Part shown: positions 43,335 to 51,500 of the stretch, in pieces
How positions within the stretch are numbered: the stretch's first letter is position 1
How the letters are laid out: each line of letters opens with the position of its first letter
Source of the DNA: Lachnospiraceae bacterium
GTDB taxonomy: Bacteria > Bacillota > Clostridia > Lachnospirales > Lachnospiraceae
Length of the DNA stretch: 56,956 bases
Assembly: GCA_021202335.1 (NCBI GenBank)
Contig: JAJQDE010000016.1
Location: 1 to 56,956, forward strand
Direction of reading: 5' to 3'
Program-made: the position numbers and the translations under genes
The notes under the pieces: generated by a model
Seen by the model: the letters and a program-made list of their open reading frames with translations, nothing else
The model's database searches: none
What the model was told of the DNA's origin: nothing

Positions 43335-44789
43335 ATGAAGAGAAAAGCAATCAGCATTTTACTTTCAACAGCAATGGCAGTAACCATGCTCGGCGGCTGC
43401 GGAAGCAGCAGTGAGTCAGCCGACACGTCGACAGACTCTGCTGCTTCCGCAGCAGATACAGTCGCTGAAACGACGGCATCTGCTGAAACAACTGTTACCG
43501 CTGAAACGGCTGCCGGCGAAGCCGCAGCCTCGGATGAGGGCAGCGTCTTAAACATTTATGTATGGAACGAAGAGTTTAAGAGCCGCGTCACGGATCATTA
43601 TCCCGACTATGAGGAGGTTGACGCGACAACAGGCAAAATCGGCGATGTGACCGTAAACTGGTTCATCACTCCGAGCGATGACAACGCATATCAGAACAAC
43701 CTTGACGAAAACCTGTTAAAGCAGGCGGACGCCGCAGCGGACGACAAGATTGATATGTTCCTTGTAGAGGCGGATTATGCGCTTAAGTATGTGGACACGG
43801 AGTACACAATGAAGATTTCCGACTTAGGCATCACGGAGGATGACCTGGCAAATCAGTATCAGTACACAAAGGATATTGTTACGGATTCAAACGGCGATTT
43901 AAAGGGTGTGTCATGGCAGGGCTGCCCGGGCGTTCTGATTTACAGCAGGGACGTGGCAAACGAGGTGCTCGGCACTGATGACCCGGATGAGGTTCAGGCA
44001 TATGTTTCGGATTGGGATGCCGTTGCTGAAACGGCTGCCACAATGAAGGAAGCAGGTTATTACATGACCTCATCCGTAAACGATACATACCGCGTATATT
44101 CAAACAATGTTACCTCAAAGTGGGTTGAGGACGGCGTAATCAACATTGACGACAACATTATGCAGTGGGTTGAAGACTCAAAGGAAATGGTGGACGCAGG
44201 ACAGACAGGTACACATGAGCTTTGGAGCGATGAGTGGAGCGCAGGCTTCTATCCTTCCGGAAAGGTATTCTGCTATTTTGGACCCGCATGGCTGATTGAC
44301 TTCTCAATGGCAGCGGACACGGAAGGCAGTATTGCAAATGCAGGCGGCTGGGGCGCAGCGGAAGGTCCTCAGGGCTTCTATTGGGGCGGCACATGGATTT
44401 GCGCGGCAACAGGCACAGACAACCCGAGTCTTGTTAAGGATATTATCTTGAAGCTTACCTGCGATGAGGACATTATGACTGAAATCGTGCTTGAGGATAA
44501 TGATTTTGTAAACAACAAGCCTGCAATGGAGGCTCTTGCAAGCGGCGAGAAGCTTATCGACGGCGAGGAGTATTCAAACGCAGTGCTTGGCGGACAGAAC
44601 CCGCTTCCGATGTTCTGCGCAGGCGCTGAGAATATTGATCTGAGCAATCAGTCAAGCTATGACCAGGGCTGTAACGAGGAGTTCCAGAACGCGATGAAGA
44701 ATTACTTTGAGGGCAACGCGACCTTGGACGACGCGCTTGATTTATTCTACAAGGCAGTTGTAGAGAAGTATCCTGAGCTGACCTATTAA
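43335..44789 (+). CDS. sugar ABC transporter substrate-binding lipoprotein
   Basis: 484 aa from ATG 43335, with GGGAGG upstream. The signal peptide ends in the lipobox MLGGCGSS. A Ser/Ala/Thr/Glu-rich linker (~25-72) leads into a family 1-type solute-binding domain (LNIYVWNEEFKSRVTDHYPDY, WQGCPGVLIYSRDVANEVLG, FCYFGPAWLIDFSMA, GGTWICAATGTDN). Proteins of this kind with large Trp-rich clefts bind cellobiose or related oligosaccharides. The context (GH94 phosphorylase, LacI) supports a beta-glucoside. The downstream permeases belong to the same unit; the ATPase is not encoded here and is probably a shared MsmK-type protein elsewhere. Confidence 0.92.
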   Translation: MKRKAISILLSTAMAVTMLGGCGSSSESADTSTDSAASAADTVAETTASAETTVTAETAAGEAAASDEGSVLNIYVWNEEFKSRVTDHYPDYEEVDATTGKIGDVTVNWFITPSDDNAYQNNLDENLLKQADAAADDKIDMFLVEADYALKYVDTEYTMKISDLGITEDDLANQYQYTKDIVTDSNGDLKGVSWQGCPGVLIYSRDVANEVLGTDDPDEVQAYVSDWDAVAETAATMKEAGYYMTSSVNDTYRVYSNNVTSKWVEDGVINIDDNIMQWVEDSKEMVDAGQTGTHELWSDEWSAGFYPSGKVFCYFGPAWLIDFSMAADTEGSIANAGGWGAAEGPQGFYWGGTWICAATGTDNPSLVKDIILKLTCDEDIMTEIVLEDNDFVNNKPAMEALASGEKLIDGEEYSNAVLGGQNPLPMFCAGAENIDLSNQSSYDQGCNEEFQNAMKNYFEGNATLDDALDLFYKAVVEKYPELTY

Positions 44790-44915
44790 AATCCGGATAT
44801 CAAACAAAGATGAGCCATGTCTGCCGGCAGGCAGATGTGGCTCCATTTGCAAAATGAAGCTTTACGGGCAGCAGGCTTTAAAGAGGATGATGCAAAACAA
44901 GAATGGAGGTTTTTT

Positions 44916-45830
44916 ATGAGCAAGGTTAAGAGGGGAAAAGTTGTCAGCTATAATAAATGGGGCTATATTTTTCTGATACCGTTTGTGGTGGTTTATTTAA
45001 TCTTTCAAATGATTCCCCTGCTGAGCACAATCTATAACAGTTTTTTTGAAAATTACCGTTCTGGTCTGACGCAGATAGGACCGAATTTTGTGGGACTTCA
45101 AAATTACAAGACGATTCTTACGAACGGAGATGTTTGGGTATATGCGCAAAATACCATTATCATGTGGCTGATGGGCTTCATACCTCAGATTATCGTGTCG
45201 CTGCTTTTGGGCGCATGGTTTTCCAATCCGAGGCTTCGCCTTAAGTTCCAGGCATTTTTTAAGACTGTTATTTACCTTCCGAATTTAATCATGGCGTCTG
45301 CCTTTGCAATGCTGTTTTTTACACTATTTTCGGATATAGGGCCGATTAATTCCATTTTGGTGCAGCTTGGCATTTTGGATGAGCCGTATAAATTCCTCTC
45401 AAATGTATGGAGCGCAAGAGGGCTTGTGGCGTTCATGAATTTCCTGATGTGGTTTGGAAATACGACCATTCTTCTTATGGCAGGCATGATGGGAATTGAC
45501 ACGTCGCTGTCGGAGGCGGCGGAGGTGGACGGAGCGACCTCAACTCAGGTGTTCTTTAAGATTACATTGCCGCTGCTGAAGCCGATATTAGTCTATGTAA
45601 TGATTACATCGCTGATAGGCGGATTACAGATGTTTGATGTGCCGCAGGTGCTGACGAACGCGACGGGCGATCCGATGCGTTCAACCATGACGCTCATCAT
45701 GTATCTGAACAAGCATCTGTACAGCAAAAATTACGGACTTGGCGGCGCGCTTTCGGTAGTCCTCTTTATCATTACCGGAGTGCTGAGTCTGTTGGTATTT
45801 AATTTTACGAACAAAAAGAGTGTGAAATAG
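44916..45830 (+). CDS. sugar ABC transporter permease (MalF-like)
   Basis: 304 aa from ATG 44916, 6 nt after GGAGG; the reading frame extends back to 44817 without a ribosome site. Six membrane helices starting NKWGYIFLIPFVVVYLIFQMIP. The EAA motif reads LSEAAEVDGATSTQVFFKITLPLLKPI, the MalF-type version. It pairs with the next permease. Confidence 0.93.
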   Translation: MSKVKRGKVVSYNKWGYIFLIPFVVVYLIFQMIPLLSTIYNSFFENYRSGLTQIGPNFVGLQNYKTILTNGDVWVYAQNTIIMWLMGFIPQIIVSLLLGAWFSNPRLRLKFQAFFKTVIYLPNLIMASAFAMLFFTLFSDIGPINSILVQLGILDEPYKFLSNVWSARGLVAFMNFLMWFGNTTILLMAGMMGIDTSLSEAAEVDGATSTQVFFKITLPLLKPILVYVMITSLIGGLQMFDVPQVLTNATGDPMRSTMTLIMYLNKHLYSKNYGLGGALSVVLFIITGVLSLLVFNFTNKKSVK

Positions 45831-45841
45831 GAGGTGCCGGC

Positions 45842-46702
45842 ATGAATAGAAAACAGGAAGTGTCAAAGGGACTTAACATCCATGCCCAAAGAACCATCGC
45901 ATACATAGTGCTTGTGCTCATCAGCTTCTTATGCCTGTTTTGGTTTTATGTGCTGATTATCAACGCAACCCGTTCCAAGGGCGAGCTTACGCAGGGCTTC
46001 AGCCCGTTTCCGAGCAAATATCTGCTTCAGAACTGGAAAGGGCTTTTAAACGGCACGCAGCCGATACTGTCAGGGCTTGTAAACAGCCTTACCATATCCG
46101 TCTTCAGCGCGGTTCTGTGTACATATTTTTCGGCAATGACGGCTTACGCGATTCATGCGTATAACTTTAAAATGAAAAAATTTATGTACACGTTTATACT
46201 GATGGTGATGATGATACCGTCGCAGGTAACGGCTTTGGGCTTTGTGCAGCTTGTGAGTAAAATGAAGCTTGAGGATTCGTTTATACCGCTGATTGTGCCG
46301 ACGATTGCGGCGCCGGTCACATTTTTCTATATGAAGCAGTATATGGACAGCACGCTGCCGCTTTCACTGATAGAGGCTGCGCGTATTGACGGTTCGGGAG
46401 AATTTCGTACATTCAACAGCATTGTGCTGCCGGTCATGAAGCCCGCGATTGCGGTGCAGGCGATTTTCACCTTTGTAAGCAGTTGGAATAATTATTTTAC
46501 TCCGGCGCTCATTCTTCACAGTGACAATAAGAAAACGCTGCCGATTTTGATAGCGCAGCTTAGAAGCGCGGACTTCCTTAAGTTTGACATGGGGCAGGTG
46601 TATGTGATGATTGCATTCTCGATTTTGCCGGTTGTGGTCGTTTATCTGTTGCTGTCAAAGTTCATCGTGCAGGGCGTGACTATGGGAAGCGTAAAGGGCT
46701 GA
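45842..46702 (+). CDS. sugar ABC transporter permease (MalG-like)
   Basis: 286 aa, starting 11 nt after the first permease, with GGAGGTG upstream. Six membrane helices from IAYIVLVLISFLCLFWFYVL. The MalG-type EAA loop reads LIEAARIDGSGEFRTFNSIVLPVMKPA, and the C-terminus is FIVQGVTMGSVKG, the usual ending of these permeases. A terminator follows, so the transporter ends here without its ATPase. Confidence 0.95.
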   Translation: MNRKQEVSKGLNIHAQRTIAYIVLVLISFLCLFWFYVLIINATRSKGELTQGFSPFPSKYLLQNWKGLLNGTQPILSGLVNSLTISVFSAVLCTYFSAMTAYAIHAYNFKMKKFMYTFILMVMMIPSQVTALGFVQLVSKMKLEDSFIPLIVPTIAAPVTFFYMKQYMDSTLPLSLIEAARIDGSGEFRTFNSIVLPVMKPAIAVQAIFTFVSSWNNYFTPALILHSDNKKTLPILIAQLRSADFLKFDMGQVYVMIAFSILPVVVVYLLLSKFIVQGVTMGSVKG

Positions 46703-46717
46703 TATATTGATTTTGAA

Positions 46718-46752
46718 AAAGACCTTATTGTGATTTTGAGGATAAGGTCTTT
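46718..46752 (+). terminator. terminator after the sugar transporter genes
   Basis: AAAGACCTTAT (46718-46728) pairs perfectly with ATAAGGTCTTT (46742-46752), followed by further T residues. Confidence 0.9.
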
Positions 46753-46766
46753 TTTGGTCGTATAGG

Positions 46767-46813
46767 AAATTGTAAATTGAAAATTGTAAATTGAAAATTG
46801 TAAATTGAAAATT
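46767..46813 (+). repeat. 14-bp tandem repeat, about three copies
   Basis: Unit AAAATTGTAAATTG, repeated from 46767. It lies between the terminator above and the promoter of the next gene. No function is apparent. Confidence 0.85.
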
Positions 46814-46826
46814 TATATTTACTTAA

Positions 46827-46855
46827 TTTACGCGAACACAATATTATGCTACAAT
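46827..46855 (+). promoter_or_regulatory. promoter for the gene at 46933
   Basis: TTTACG (46827-46832), a 17-nt spacer and TACAAT (46850-46855). It lies over the first ATG of the longer reading frame, which argues for a downstream start. Confidence 0.5.
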
Positions 46856-46932
46856 GTACGCGGACGAAGAAAATCGGAGCGTGCAGGAATAAAAGGGAAG
46901 CACGGGATTTTATACGGGAAGTGACGGATGCT

Positions 46933-47322
46933 ATGGCAGGGATATTGCATGATGCAAGACGCATTAAGGCATACGAGGGGATGCTCGCGCTTGGCGCTCT
47001 TGCGGGAGAGGATAAGGAATACTGTGACAGGCTTTGGGCGGAGCTGATATTGGACAGAGAGCTTTTTGACGAGCTTGTGTATTATCTGGAAAACCATTCG
47101 CTTTTGGACAGGGTAAAGTGCGAGGGCTATGGACTTACGGATTTGTATATATGGCAAATGAACAGATATAATATCATAGGGGATACCGGAAAAAACACGG
47201 GAGCCTGCAACAAGGAAAGAATGGTGCTGCATGCATTTTGCGATATGGTTGAAATGAAGAAAAATCCCGCCGTATACATAAAGCATAGGACGAACGGCAG
47301 GGGTATGGATGAGCAGATGTGA
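46933..47322 (+). CDS. conserved small soluble protein, unknown function
   Basis: 129 aa if started at ATG 46933; the frame is open back to 46846, but that ATG overlaps the likely promoter. An in-frame GTG at 46921 is an alternative. The start is uncertain because no strong ribosome site is seen. The protein is mainly helical and charged (MLALGALAGEDKEYCDRLWAELI, ELFDELVYYLENHSLLDRVKCEGYGLTDLYIWQMNRYN). I do not recognise the family. It precedes the HAAS/DUF1700-like gene by 21 nt, so they are probably in one operon. Confidence 0.6.
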   Translation: MAGILHDARRIKAYEGMLALGALAGEDKEYCDRLWAELILDRELFDELVYYLENHSLLDRVKCEGYGLTDLYIWQMNRYNIIGDTGKNTGACNKERMVLHAFCDMVEMKKNPAVYIKHRTNGRGMDEQM

Positions 47323-47343
47323 TTTCGGTCATGGAGGATTGGT

Positions 47344-47829
47344 ATGAACCGCGAGGAATTTTTGAGACAGCTTCGGGAGGCTCTTGAGGGAAAGGTGCCG
47401 GATTCCGTAATAGTTGAAAATACGGATTATTACAGAACATATATCAACAGTCAGGTGGCAGCCGGGAGGAGCGAAACTGAGGTGCTGCGCGAGCTTGGCG
47501 CGCCCGGGCTTTTGGCTAAAACCATAGAGGAAAGCAGCAAATTTGCGACTGGCAGGGCGCAAAAGCAGAATGACCGGTATGGGAGATATAGTGAAGGCTA
47601 TGGCGGAAGCTATGGGCAAAATCAGCGTGAGAGCTATGCGGATGACATGCAGCGCCCGGATGAAAGGATGACCGCGGTTCCCGGCTGGCTGGTCGCGGTT
47701 ATTGCAATTGTGGAAGGTATTCTGATTATTTCGGTCGTGTTCAGCATTTTCATGTCTTTATTGCCGGTAATCATTGCCGTGCTTGCGGCTGTGCTTGTAT
47801 ACAGACTTATCAAATCCCTGTTTCGATAA
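47344..47829 (+). CDS. HAAS/DUF1700-like membrane protein
   Basis: 161 aa with GGAGG 6-7 nt upstream. The N-terminal ~60 residues (MNREEFLRQLREALEGKVP, ENTDYYRTYINSQVAAGRSETEVLRELG) are the HAAS-type helical domain found in DUF1700 proteins, which are often linked to PadR-controlled membrane modules. A Tyr/Gly/Gln/Ser-rich linker follows (~70-105), then two membrane helices (VPGWLVAVIAIVEGILIISVVFSIF and LLPVIIAVLAAVLVYRLI). No PadR regulator is adjacent; the preceding gene is unrelated. The biochemical role is unknown. Confidence 0.8.
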   Translation: MNREEFLRQLREALEGKVPDSVIVENTDYYRTYINSQVAAGRSETEVLRELGAPGLLAKTIEESSKFATGRAQKQNDRYGRYSEGYGGSYGQNQRESYADDMQRPDERMTAVPGWLVAVIAIVEGILIISVVFSIFMSLLPVIIAVLAAVLVYRLIKSLFR

Positions 47830-47840
47830 AACATGAAATG

Positions 47841-47869
47841 AAAAGCGGCTGCTTTCGCAGCAGCTTTTC
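47841..47869 (+). terminator. terminator after the HAAS gene
   Basis: AAAAGC-g-GCTGC, a TTTC loop, and GCAGC-a-GCTTTT. The stem is 11 bp with one A/G mismatch. Confidence 0.85.
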
Positions 47870-48201
47870 GTTAAGGGGAGTATAAATAATTAATATATAA
47901 GGGTTGTAAAGAGGATTGAAGGAGTATCTCTTTACTGATATTAGTATATCAATTCCGGTTTCAAAGGTCAACATTTTTCCAAAAATAAATTCAACAAATT
48001 ATCATCGCTGCTTTTGGGCAGTGTTTCCAAAGTAAACTTAATATGTAAACGAATGTTTATATTGTAAACGAATGTTTATATTGTAAATGAAATGTTTTGA
48101 ATAAAATTCGGCATTTGTGCAAATGATAAGCTTGCAGCACACAGTTGTGCATGGCAAACAATAAAAGGGGCTGCGTCCCCGAAAATTTTGGAGGTATCAT
48201 T
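47870..48201 (+). promoter_or_regulatory. gene-free leader region with inverted and direct repeats upstream of the NSQ microprotein
   Basis: Holds an 8-bp perfect inverted repeat, GTAAAGAG (47906-47913) with CTCTTTAC (47928-47935), three 19-bp direct repeats (48044-48100), and GGGG-ctgcgt-CCCC at 48167-48180. I see no coding frame with a ribosome site before 48202, and no clear -35/-10 pair. Confidence 0.6.
48044..48100 (+). repeat. 19-bp direct repeats (iteron-like)
   Basis: Copies start at 48044, 48063 and 48082: TGTAAACGAATGTTTATAT twice exactly, then a diverged third copy. Each contains TAAAC-gaat-GTTTA, a 5-bp dyad spaced two helical turns apart, which is suitable for a dimeric regulator. 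Confidence 0.85.
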
Positions 48202-48441
48202 ATGTCCGGAACAAACAATAACTCAAACAACAGCTATCAGAATTCACAGAATTCACAGAATTCTCAGAATTCACAGAACTCACAGAACTCACAGAACTCG
48301 CAGAACTCACAGAATTCTCAGAACAGCACGAAGAACTATTCCGACAGCTATAACAACAGCACTAAGAACAGCTCGAACAGTTCAAACAGCTCAAACAGTT
48401 CAAACAGCTCAAACAGCTATAACTGCAACAGCAATAAGTAA
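48202..48441 (+). CDS. Asn/Ser/Gln repeat microprotein
   Basis: 79 aa from ATG 48202 with GGAGG 7 nt upstream. It is almost wholly composed of QNS tripeptides (about ten), then NSTKN and SSN repeats, and ends with SYNCNSNK, containing a single Cys. There is no signal peptide or membrane helix. The DNA is a 9-bp tandem repeat (CAGAA(C/T)TC(A/T/G)), so copy number may vary. The good ribosome site, a terminator after it and a structured leader before it argue that it is expressed. No function is known to me; such composition suggests a disordered or aggregation-prone protein. Confidence 0.7.
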   Translation: MSGTNNNSNNSYQNSQNSQNSQNSQNSQNSQNSQNSQNSQNSTKNYSDSYNNSTKNSSNSSNSSNSSNSSNSYNCNSNK

Positions 48442-48451
48442 TGCGGAGGGG

Positions 48452-48485
48452 AAGGGGGATGGAATTTCATCCCTTTTCCTTTTGT
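48452..48485 (+). terminator. terminator after the NSQ microprotein
   Basis: GGGGATG (48455-48461) pairs with CATCCC (48468-48473), with AA/TT extension, followed by TTTTCCTTTT. Confidence 0.75.
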
Positions 48486-48521
48486 TTACTGACAGTTTGC
48501 CGATATACTGATGAAAAATGT

Positions 48522-48551
48522 TTGACAGGTATTCAGGATTGCATGTAATAT
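48522..48551 (+). promoter_or_regulatory. promoter very close to the RNA methyltransferase start
   Basis: TTGACA (48522-48527), an 18-nt spacer and an extended -10 TG-TAATAT (48546-48551). Transcription would begin at about the start codon at 48558. Confidence 0.6.
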
Positions 48552-48557
48552 ATACCT

Positions 48558-49733
48558 ATGAGAAAATATGAATTGATAGCCCCATGCCATTTTGGACTGG
48601 AGGCAGTATTAAAAAAAGAAATTATTGATTTGGGCTATGACGTATCGCAGGTAGAGGACGGGCGCGTGACCTTTATCGGCGACGACGAGGCTGTGTGCCG
48701 TGCAAACATAGGGCTGCGGACGGCGGACAGAGTTTTGCTCAAGATAGGAAGCTTTCGCGCGGAAACCTTTGACGAGCTGTTTGAGAATACAAAGGCGCTC
48801 CCTTGGGAGGAGTACATACCGTCGGATGGGAAATTTTGGGTGGCAAAGGCGGCAAGCATCAAAAGCAGGCTGTTTTCGCCCTCTGATATACAATCCATCA
48901 TGAAAAAGGCGATGGTGGAGCGTTTGAAACAGGTTTACAATATAAGCCGTTTTCCGGAGACCGGCGAAAGCTTTCCAATCAGGGTGTTTTTGATGAAGGA
49001 TTTGGTCACGGTGGGTCTTGATACCACGGGAGAGTCGCTTCACAAGAGAGGCTATCGCAAGCTTACGGCGCGCGCGCCGATAGCGGAAACCCTTGCCGCC
49101 GCGCTTCTGATGCTGACGCCGTGGAGGGCGGACAGAATACTTGCGGATCCGTTCTGCGGCAGCGGAACCATTCCGATTGAAGCGGCGATGCTTGCGGCAA
49201 ATATTGCGCCCGGAATGAACAGGCATTTTATCTCGGAGCGGTGGGGGCATTTGATATCCGGTAAGCGTTGGAGCGACTGCTTTGAGGAGGCGCATGACCT
49301 GGCGGATTTGTCCGTTTGTACGGATATAAGCGGCTGCGACATTGACTCGGATATGATAGGGATTGCGAGAAAGAATGCAAAGCTTGCGGGCGTTGACGGG
49401 CTTGTGTCATTTAAACAAAGGGATGCGGCGGAGTTTTCGCATGACGGCAGATACGGCTTTATCGTCACTAATCCTCCGTATGGCGAGCGGCTTGAGGATA
49501 AATCAGCCATACCTGCGCTTTATAAAAAATTCGGGGCGCGCTTTGGGCTGCTGGACACCTGGTCGCTTTACGTCATTACCTCATATGAGGATATAGAGAA
49601 GGATATCGGAAGGCGGGCTGATAAAAACCGTAAAATATATAACGGAATGATGAAAACATATTATTATCAGTTTATGGGTCCCAAGCCGCCAAAGCCTGCC
49701 GGAGGAAAAGCAGATGACAGAGCCGGAAAATGA
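48558..49733 (+). CDS. THUMP-domain 23S rRNA guanine-N2 methyltransferase (RlmL/YpsC-like)
   Basis: 391 aa. The N-terminal MRKYELIAPCHFGLEAVLKKEI and a THUMP-like RNA-binding region (~60-160) are followed by the methyltransferase domain: LADPFCGSGTIPIEAAMLAAN (SAM binding), ISGCDIDSDMIGIARKNA and the catalytic IVTNPPYGERL. It should methylate a guanine N2 of 23S rRNA, by analogy to B. subtilis YpsC and the N-terminal half of E. coli RlmKL. There is no Shine-Dalgarno sequence; the promoter position suggests a leaderless transcript. Its last 20 bases overlap the next gene. Confidence 0.9.
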   Translation: MRKYELIAPCHFGLEAVLKKEIIDLGYDVSQVEDGRVTFIGDDEAVCRANIGLRTADRVLLKIGSFRAETFDELFENTKALPWEEYIPSDGKFWVAKAASIKSRLFSPSDIQSIMKKAMVERLKQVYNISRFPETGESFPIRVFLMKDLVTVGLDTTGESLHKRGYRKLTARAPIAETLAAALLMLTPWRADRILADPFCGSGTIPIEAAMLAANIAPGMNRHFISERWGHLISGKRWSDCFEEAHDLADLSVCTDISGCDIDSDMIGIARKNAKLAGVDGLVSFKQRDAAEFSHDGRYGFIVTNPPYGERLEDKSAIPALYKKFGARFGLLDTWSLYVITSYEDIEKDIGRRADKNRKIYNGMMKTYYYQFMGPKPPKPAGGKADDRAGK

Positions 49734-50838
49734 AATTAAAACGGCTGATGAGATGCCGGTCGCTCTCACAAGCGCGGAGCAGGAGCAGATAACAGCCGAA
49801 AAAAGGAACAGACTTTACGGGAGCGCAGTCAGGGCGGCTGCGGTGTTTGCCGTTGCCGGCGCCGCGCTGATGGCAGCATTTAAGCTCAATGAGGATTTTT
49901 TTGATGCGAGCAGCCGGATAGGGCTTCTCATGGAGAGTGTGAATGCGGCCGAGGCAAATCAGTCATACCCGAAGATTAACGTCAGGGTGCAGTTTCAGGA
50001 TATCAACGAGTCAAAGCTTGTGATACCGCTTGCCGTGCCGGTTGCGGACGAGGATATTGCCGTACGTGAGGAATTTACGCAGAACAAGCTTATCATAACG
50101 CTTGAGGGAGTTTCGGAAACGATTGAGGACGGCAGCAGGCTTACAAGCGACTCCCAAATTATGGATGCTGTGGGAGTTTACCGCCAAAATCTCGATGTGG
50201 TGGTGGAGGTGTATTGCAGGGATATGTACTCCTACGCGATTGAAAATTCCGGGGAGGCGCTTACGGTAAGCTTTTTCCCTCTGAGAAACGATTGCGATTT
50301 GGTGGCGGTGGTGTATGTGCCGTATGAGGACAGGAACCGTTTTGCGCTTTCCGAATGGCAGGACAGCCTTTTGACTTACGCTTCGGATAATCGTATACGG
50401 CTGTTTATGGCTTCAAACATGCAGGAGGCGTATACGCAGCAGGAGGTAATGGAATTTGCGGAAGCTGCGGATGCGGATGTGGTGCTTGGCATACAGGTTT
50501 CCACCGACACGCAGGCTCAGCAGACTACTGCCGCGGCAGTGTGCAATACCACATATTTTGTGCCGGGGTTTAACAGTGCGCAGCTTTCCGTGGTGTATGC
50601 AGGGGCGTTTGTTTCGGAAACACAGATGCCGTTTACGGGCTTTGAGGAGGCTGACGAAAATACGCCTCTTGTGTATATGGCGGAACGCCCTGCGGCTATG
50701 CTTAAAATATCACAGTCGCAGAAGGATGCGGACAGCATGGAAGCCGTTTACAAGCTGAATGAGAAGCTGGTGTCAGTCATTCAGCAGACGCTCGGCTGTA
50801 TACATGTAAGGGAAGAAGAAGCCGGCAGCCGGTCATAG
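49714..50838 (+). CDS. membrane-anchored protein with degenerate amidase-like domain
   Basis: 374 aa, starting inside the methyltransferase end with GGAGGA 8 nt upstream. A cytoplasmic part of ~40 residues and one membrane helix (~40-58, AVRAAAVFAVAGAALMAAF) are followed by an AMIN-like beta domain (~80-190, VQFQDINESKLVIPLAVPV, FTQNKLIITLEGV). The last part (~190-360) follows the Amidase_3 layout: DLVAVVYVPYEDR in place of the DPGHGG start, IRLFMASNM, ADADVVLGIQVSTD in place of the SIHAN zinc-His motif. The zinc ligands and catalytic Glu are not visible, so it is probably a pseudoenzyme that binds the wall or a partner. The domain match is inference. Confidence 0.65.
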   Translation: MTEPENEIKTADEMPVALTSAEQEQITAEKRNRLYGSAVRAAAVFAVAGAALMAAFKLNEDFFDASSRIGLLMESVNAAEANQSYPKINVRVQFQDINESKLVIPLAVPVADEDIAVREEFTQNKLIITLEGVSETIEDGSRLTSDSQIMDAVGVYRQNLDVVVEVYCRDMYSYAIENSGEALTVSFFPLRNDCDLVAVVYVPYEDRNRFALSEWQDSLLTYASDNRIRLFMASNMQEAYTQQEVMEFAEAADADVVLGIQVSTDTQAQQTTAAAVCNTTYFVPGFNSAQLSVVYAGAFVSETQMPFTGFEEADENTPLVYMAERPAAMLKISQSQKDADSMEAVYKLNEKLVSVIQQTLGCIHVREEEAGSRS

Positions 50839-50879
50839 AGGTGCCGCGGCAGCAGGAACAGTAAAGGGAGATGTGTGTG

Positions 50880-51500
50880 ATGAAGGATGCTAAGATAATA
50901 TTTGCCACGGGCAATGCGGGTAAAATGAAAGAAATACGTATGATTTTGGCTGATCTGGGGCTTGAAATCCTGTCCATGAGGGAAGCGGGGATTGAGCTTG
51001 ATATCGTGGAGGACGGCACAAGCTTTGAGGAGAATGCCGTGATAAAGGCAAAGTCGATTGCGGATGAGCTTGCGCGGCGCGGGCAGCAGGCGATTGTGCT
51101 TGCGGACGATTCAGGGCTTGAGGTTGATTATCTCAACAGAGAGCCGGGAATTTATTCCGCAAGGTATATGGGCGGGGAAACGCCCTATTCCGTAAAAAAC
51201 GCAAATATTATTGCAAGGCTTGAAGGAGTTCCCGACGATAAGCGCACGGCGCGTTTTGTGTGCGCCATAGCGGCAGTGTTTGCGGATGGTGAGGTTTGCA
51301 CGCGCAGCGCGTCGGTTGAGGGCATCATAGGCTATGAGGAAAAAGGGGAAAACGGTTTCGGGTACGACCCGATATTTTATCTGCCGGAGTATGGCTGTTA
51401 TTCCGCAGAGCTTTCCGAGGAAGAAAAGAACCGTATCAGCCATAGGGGAAAAGCGCTGGAAGCGATGAAAAAGGTTATCCGCGGGAAAGCAGGACTATGA
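50880..51500 (+). CDS. rdgB: XTP/dITP pyrophosphatase (RdgB/HAM1 family)
   Basis: 206 aa from ATG 50880; AAAGGGAG ends 9 nt upstream and excludes the ATG at 50871. The enzyme removes non-canonical purine nucleoside triphosphates. Motifs: IIFATGNAGKMKEIRMIL (substrate loop), VLADDSGLEVDYLNREPGIYSARY (catalytic Asp) and GENGFGYDPIFYLPEYG. It overlaps the next gene by 4 bp; the pair is a common operon in Clostridia. Confidence 0.95.
   Translation: MKDAKIIFATGNAGKMKEIRMILADLGLEILSMREAGIELDIVEDGTSFEENAVIKAKSIADELARRGQQAIVLADDSGLEVDYLNREPGIYSARYMGGETPYSVKNANIIARLEGVPDDKRTARFVCAIAAVFADGEVCTRSASVEGIIGYEEKGENGFGYDPIFYLPEYGCYSAELSEEEKNRISHRGKALEAMKKVIRGKAGL

Noticed and set aside
48226-48430. CRISPR-like regular repeats
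   Set aside because: The 9-bp units are coding (QNS), have no spacers, and lie in a frame with a ribosome site. No CRISPR array or cas gene is in the window.
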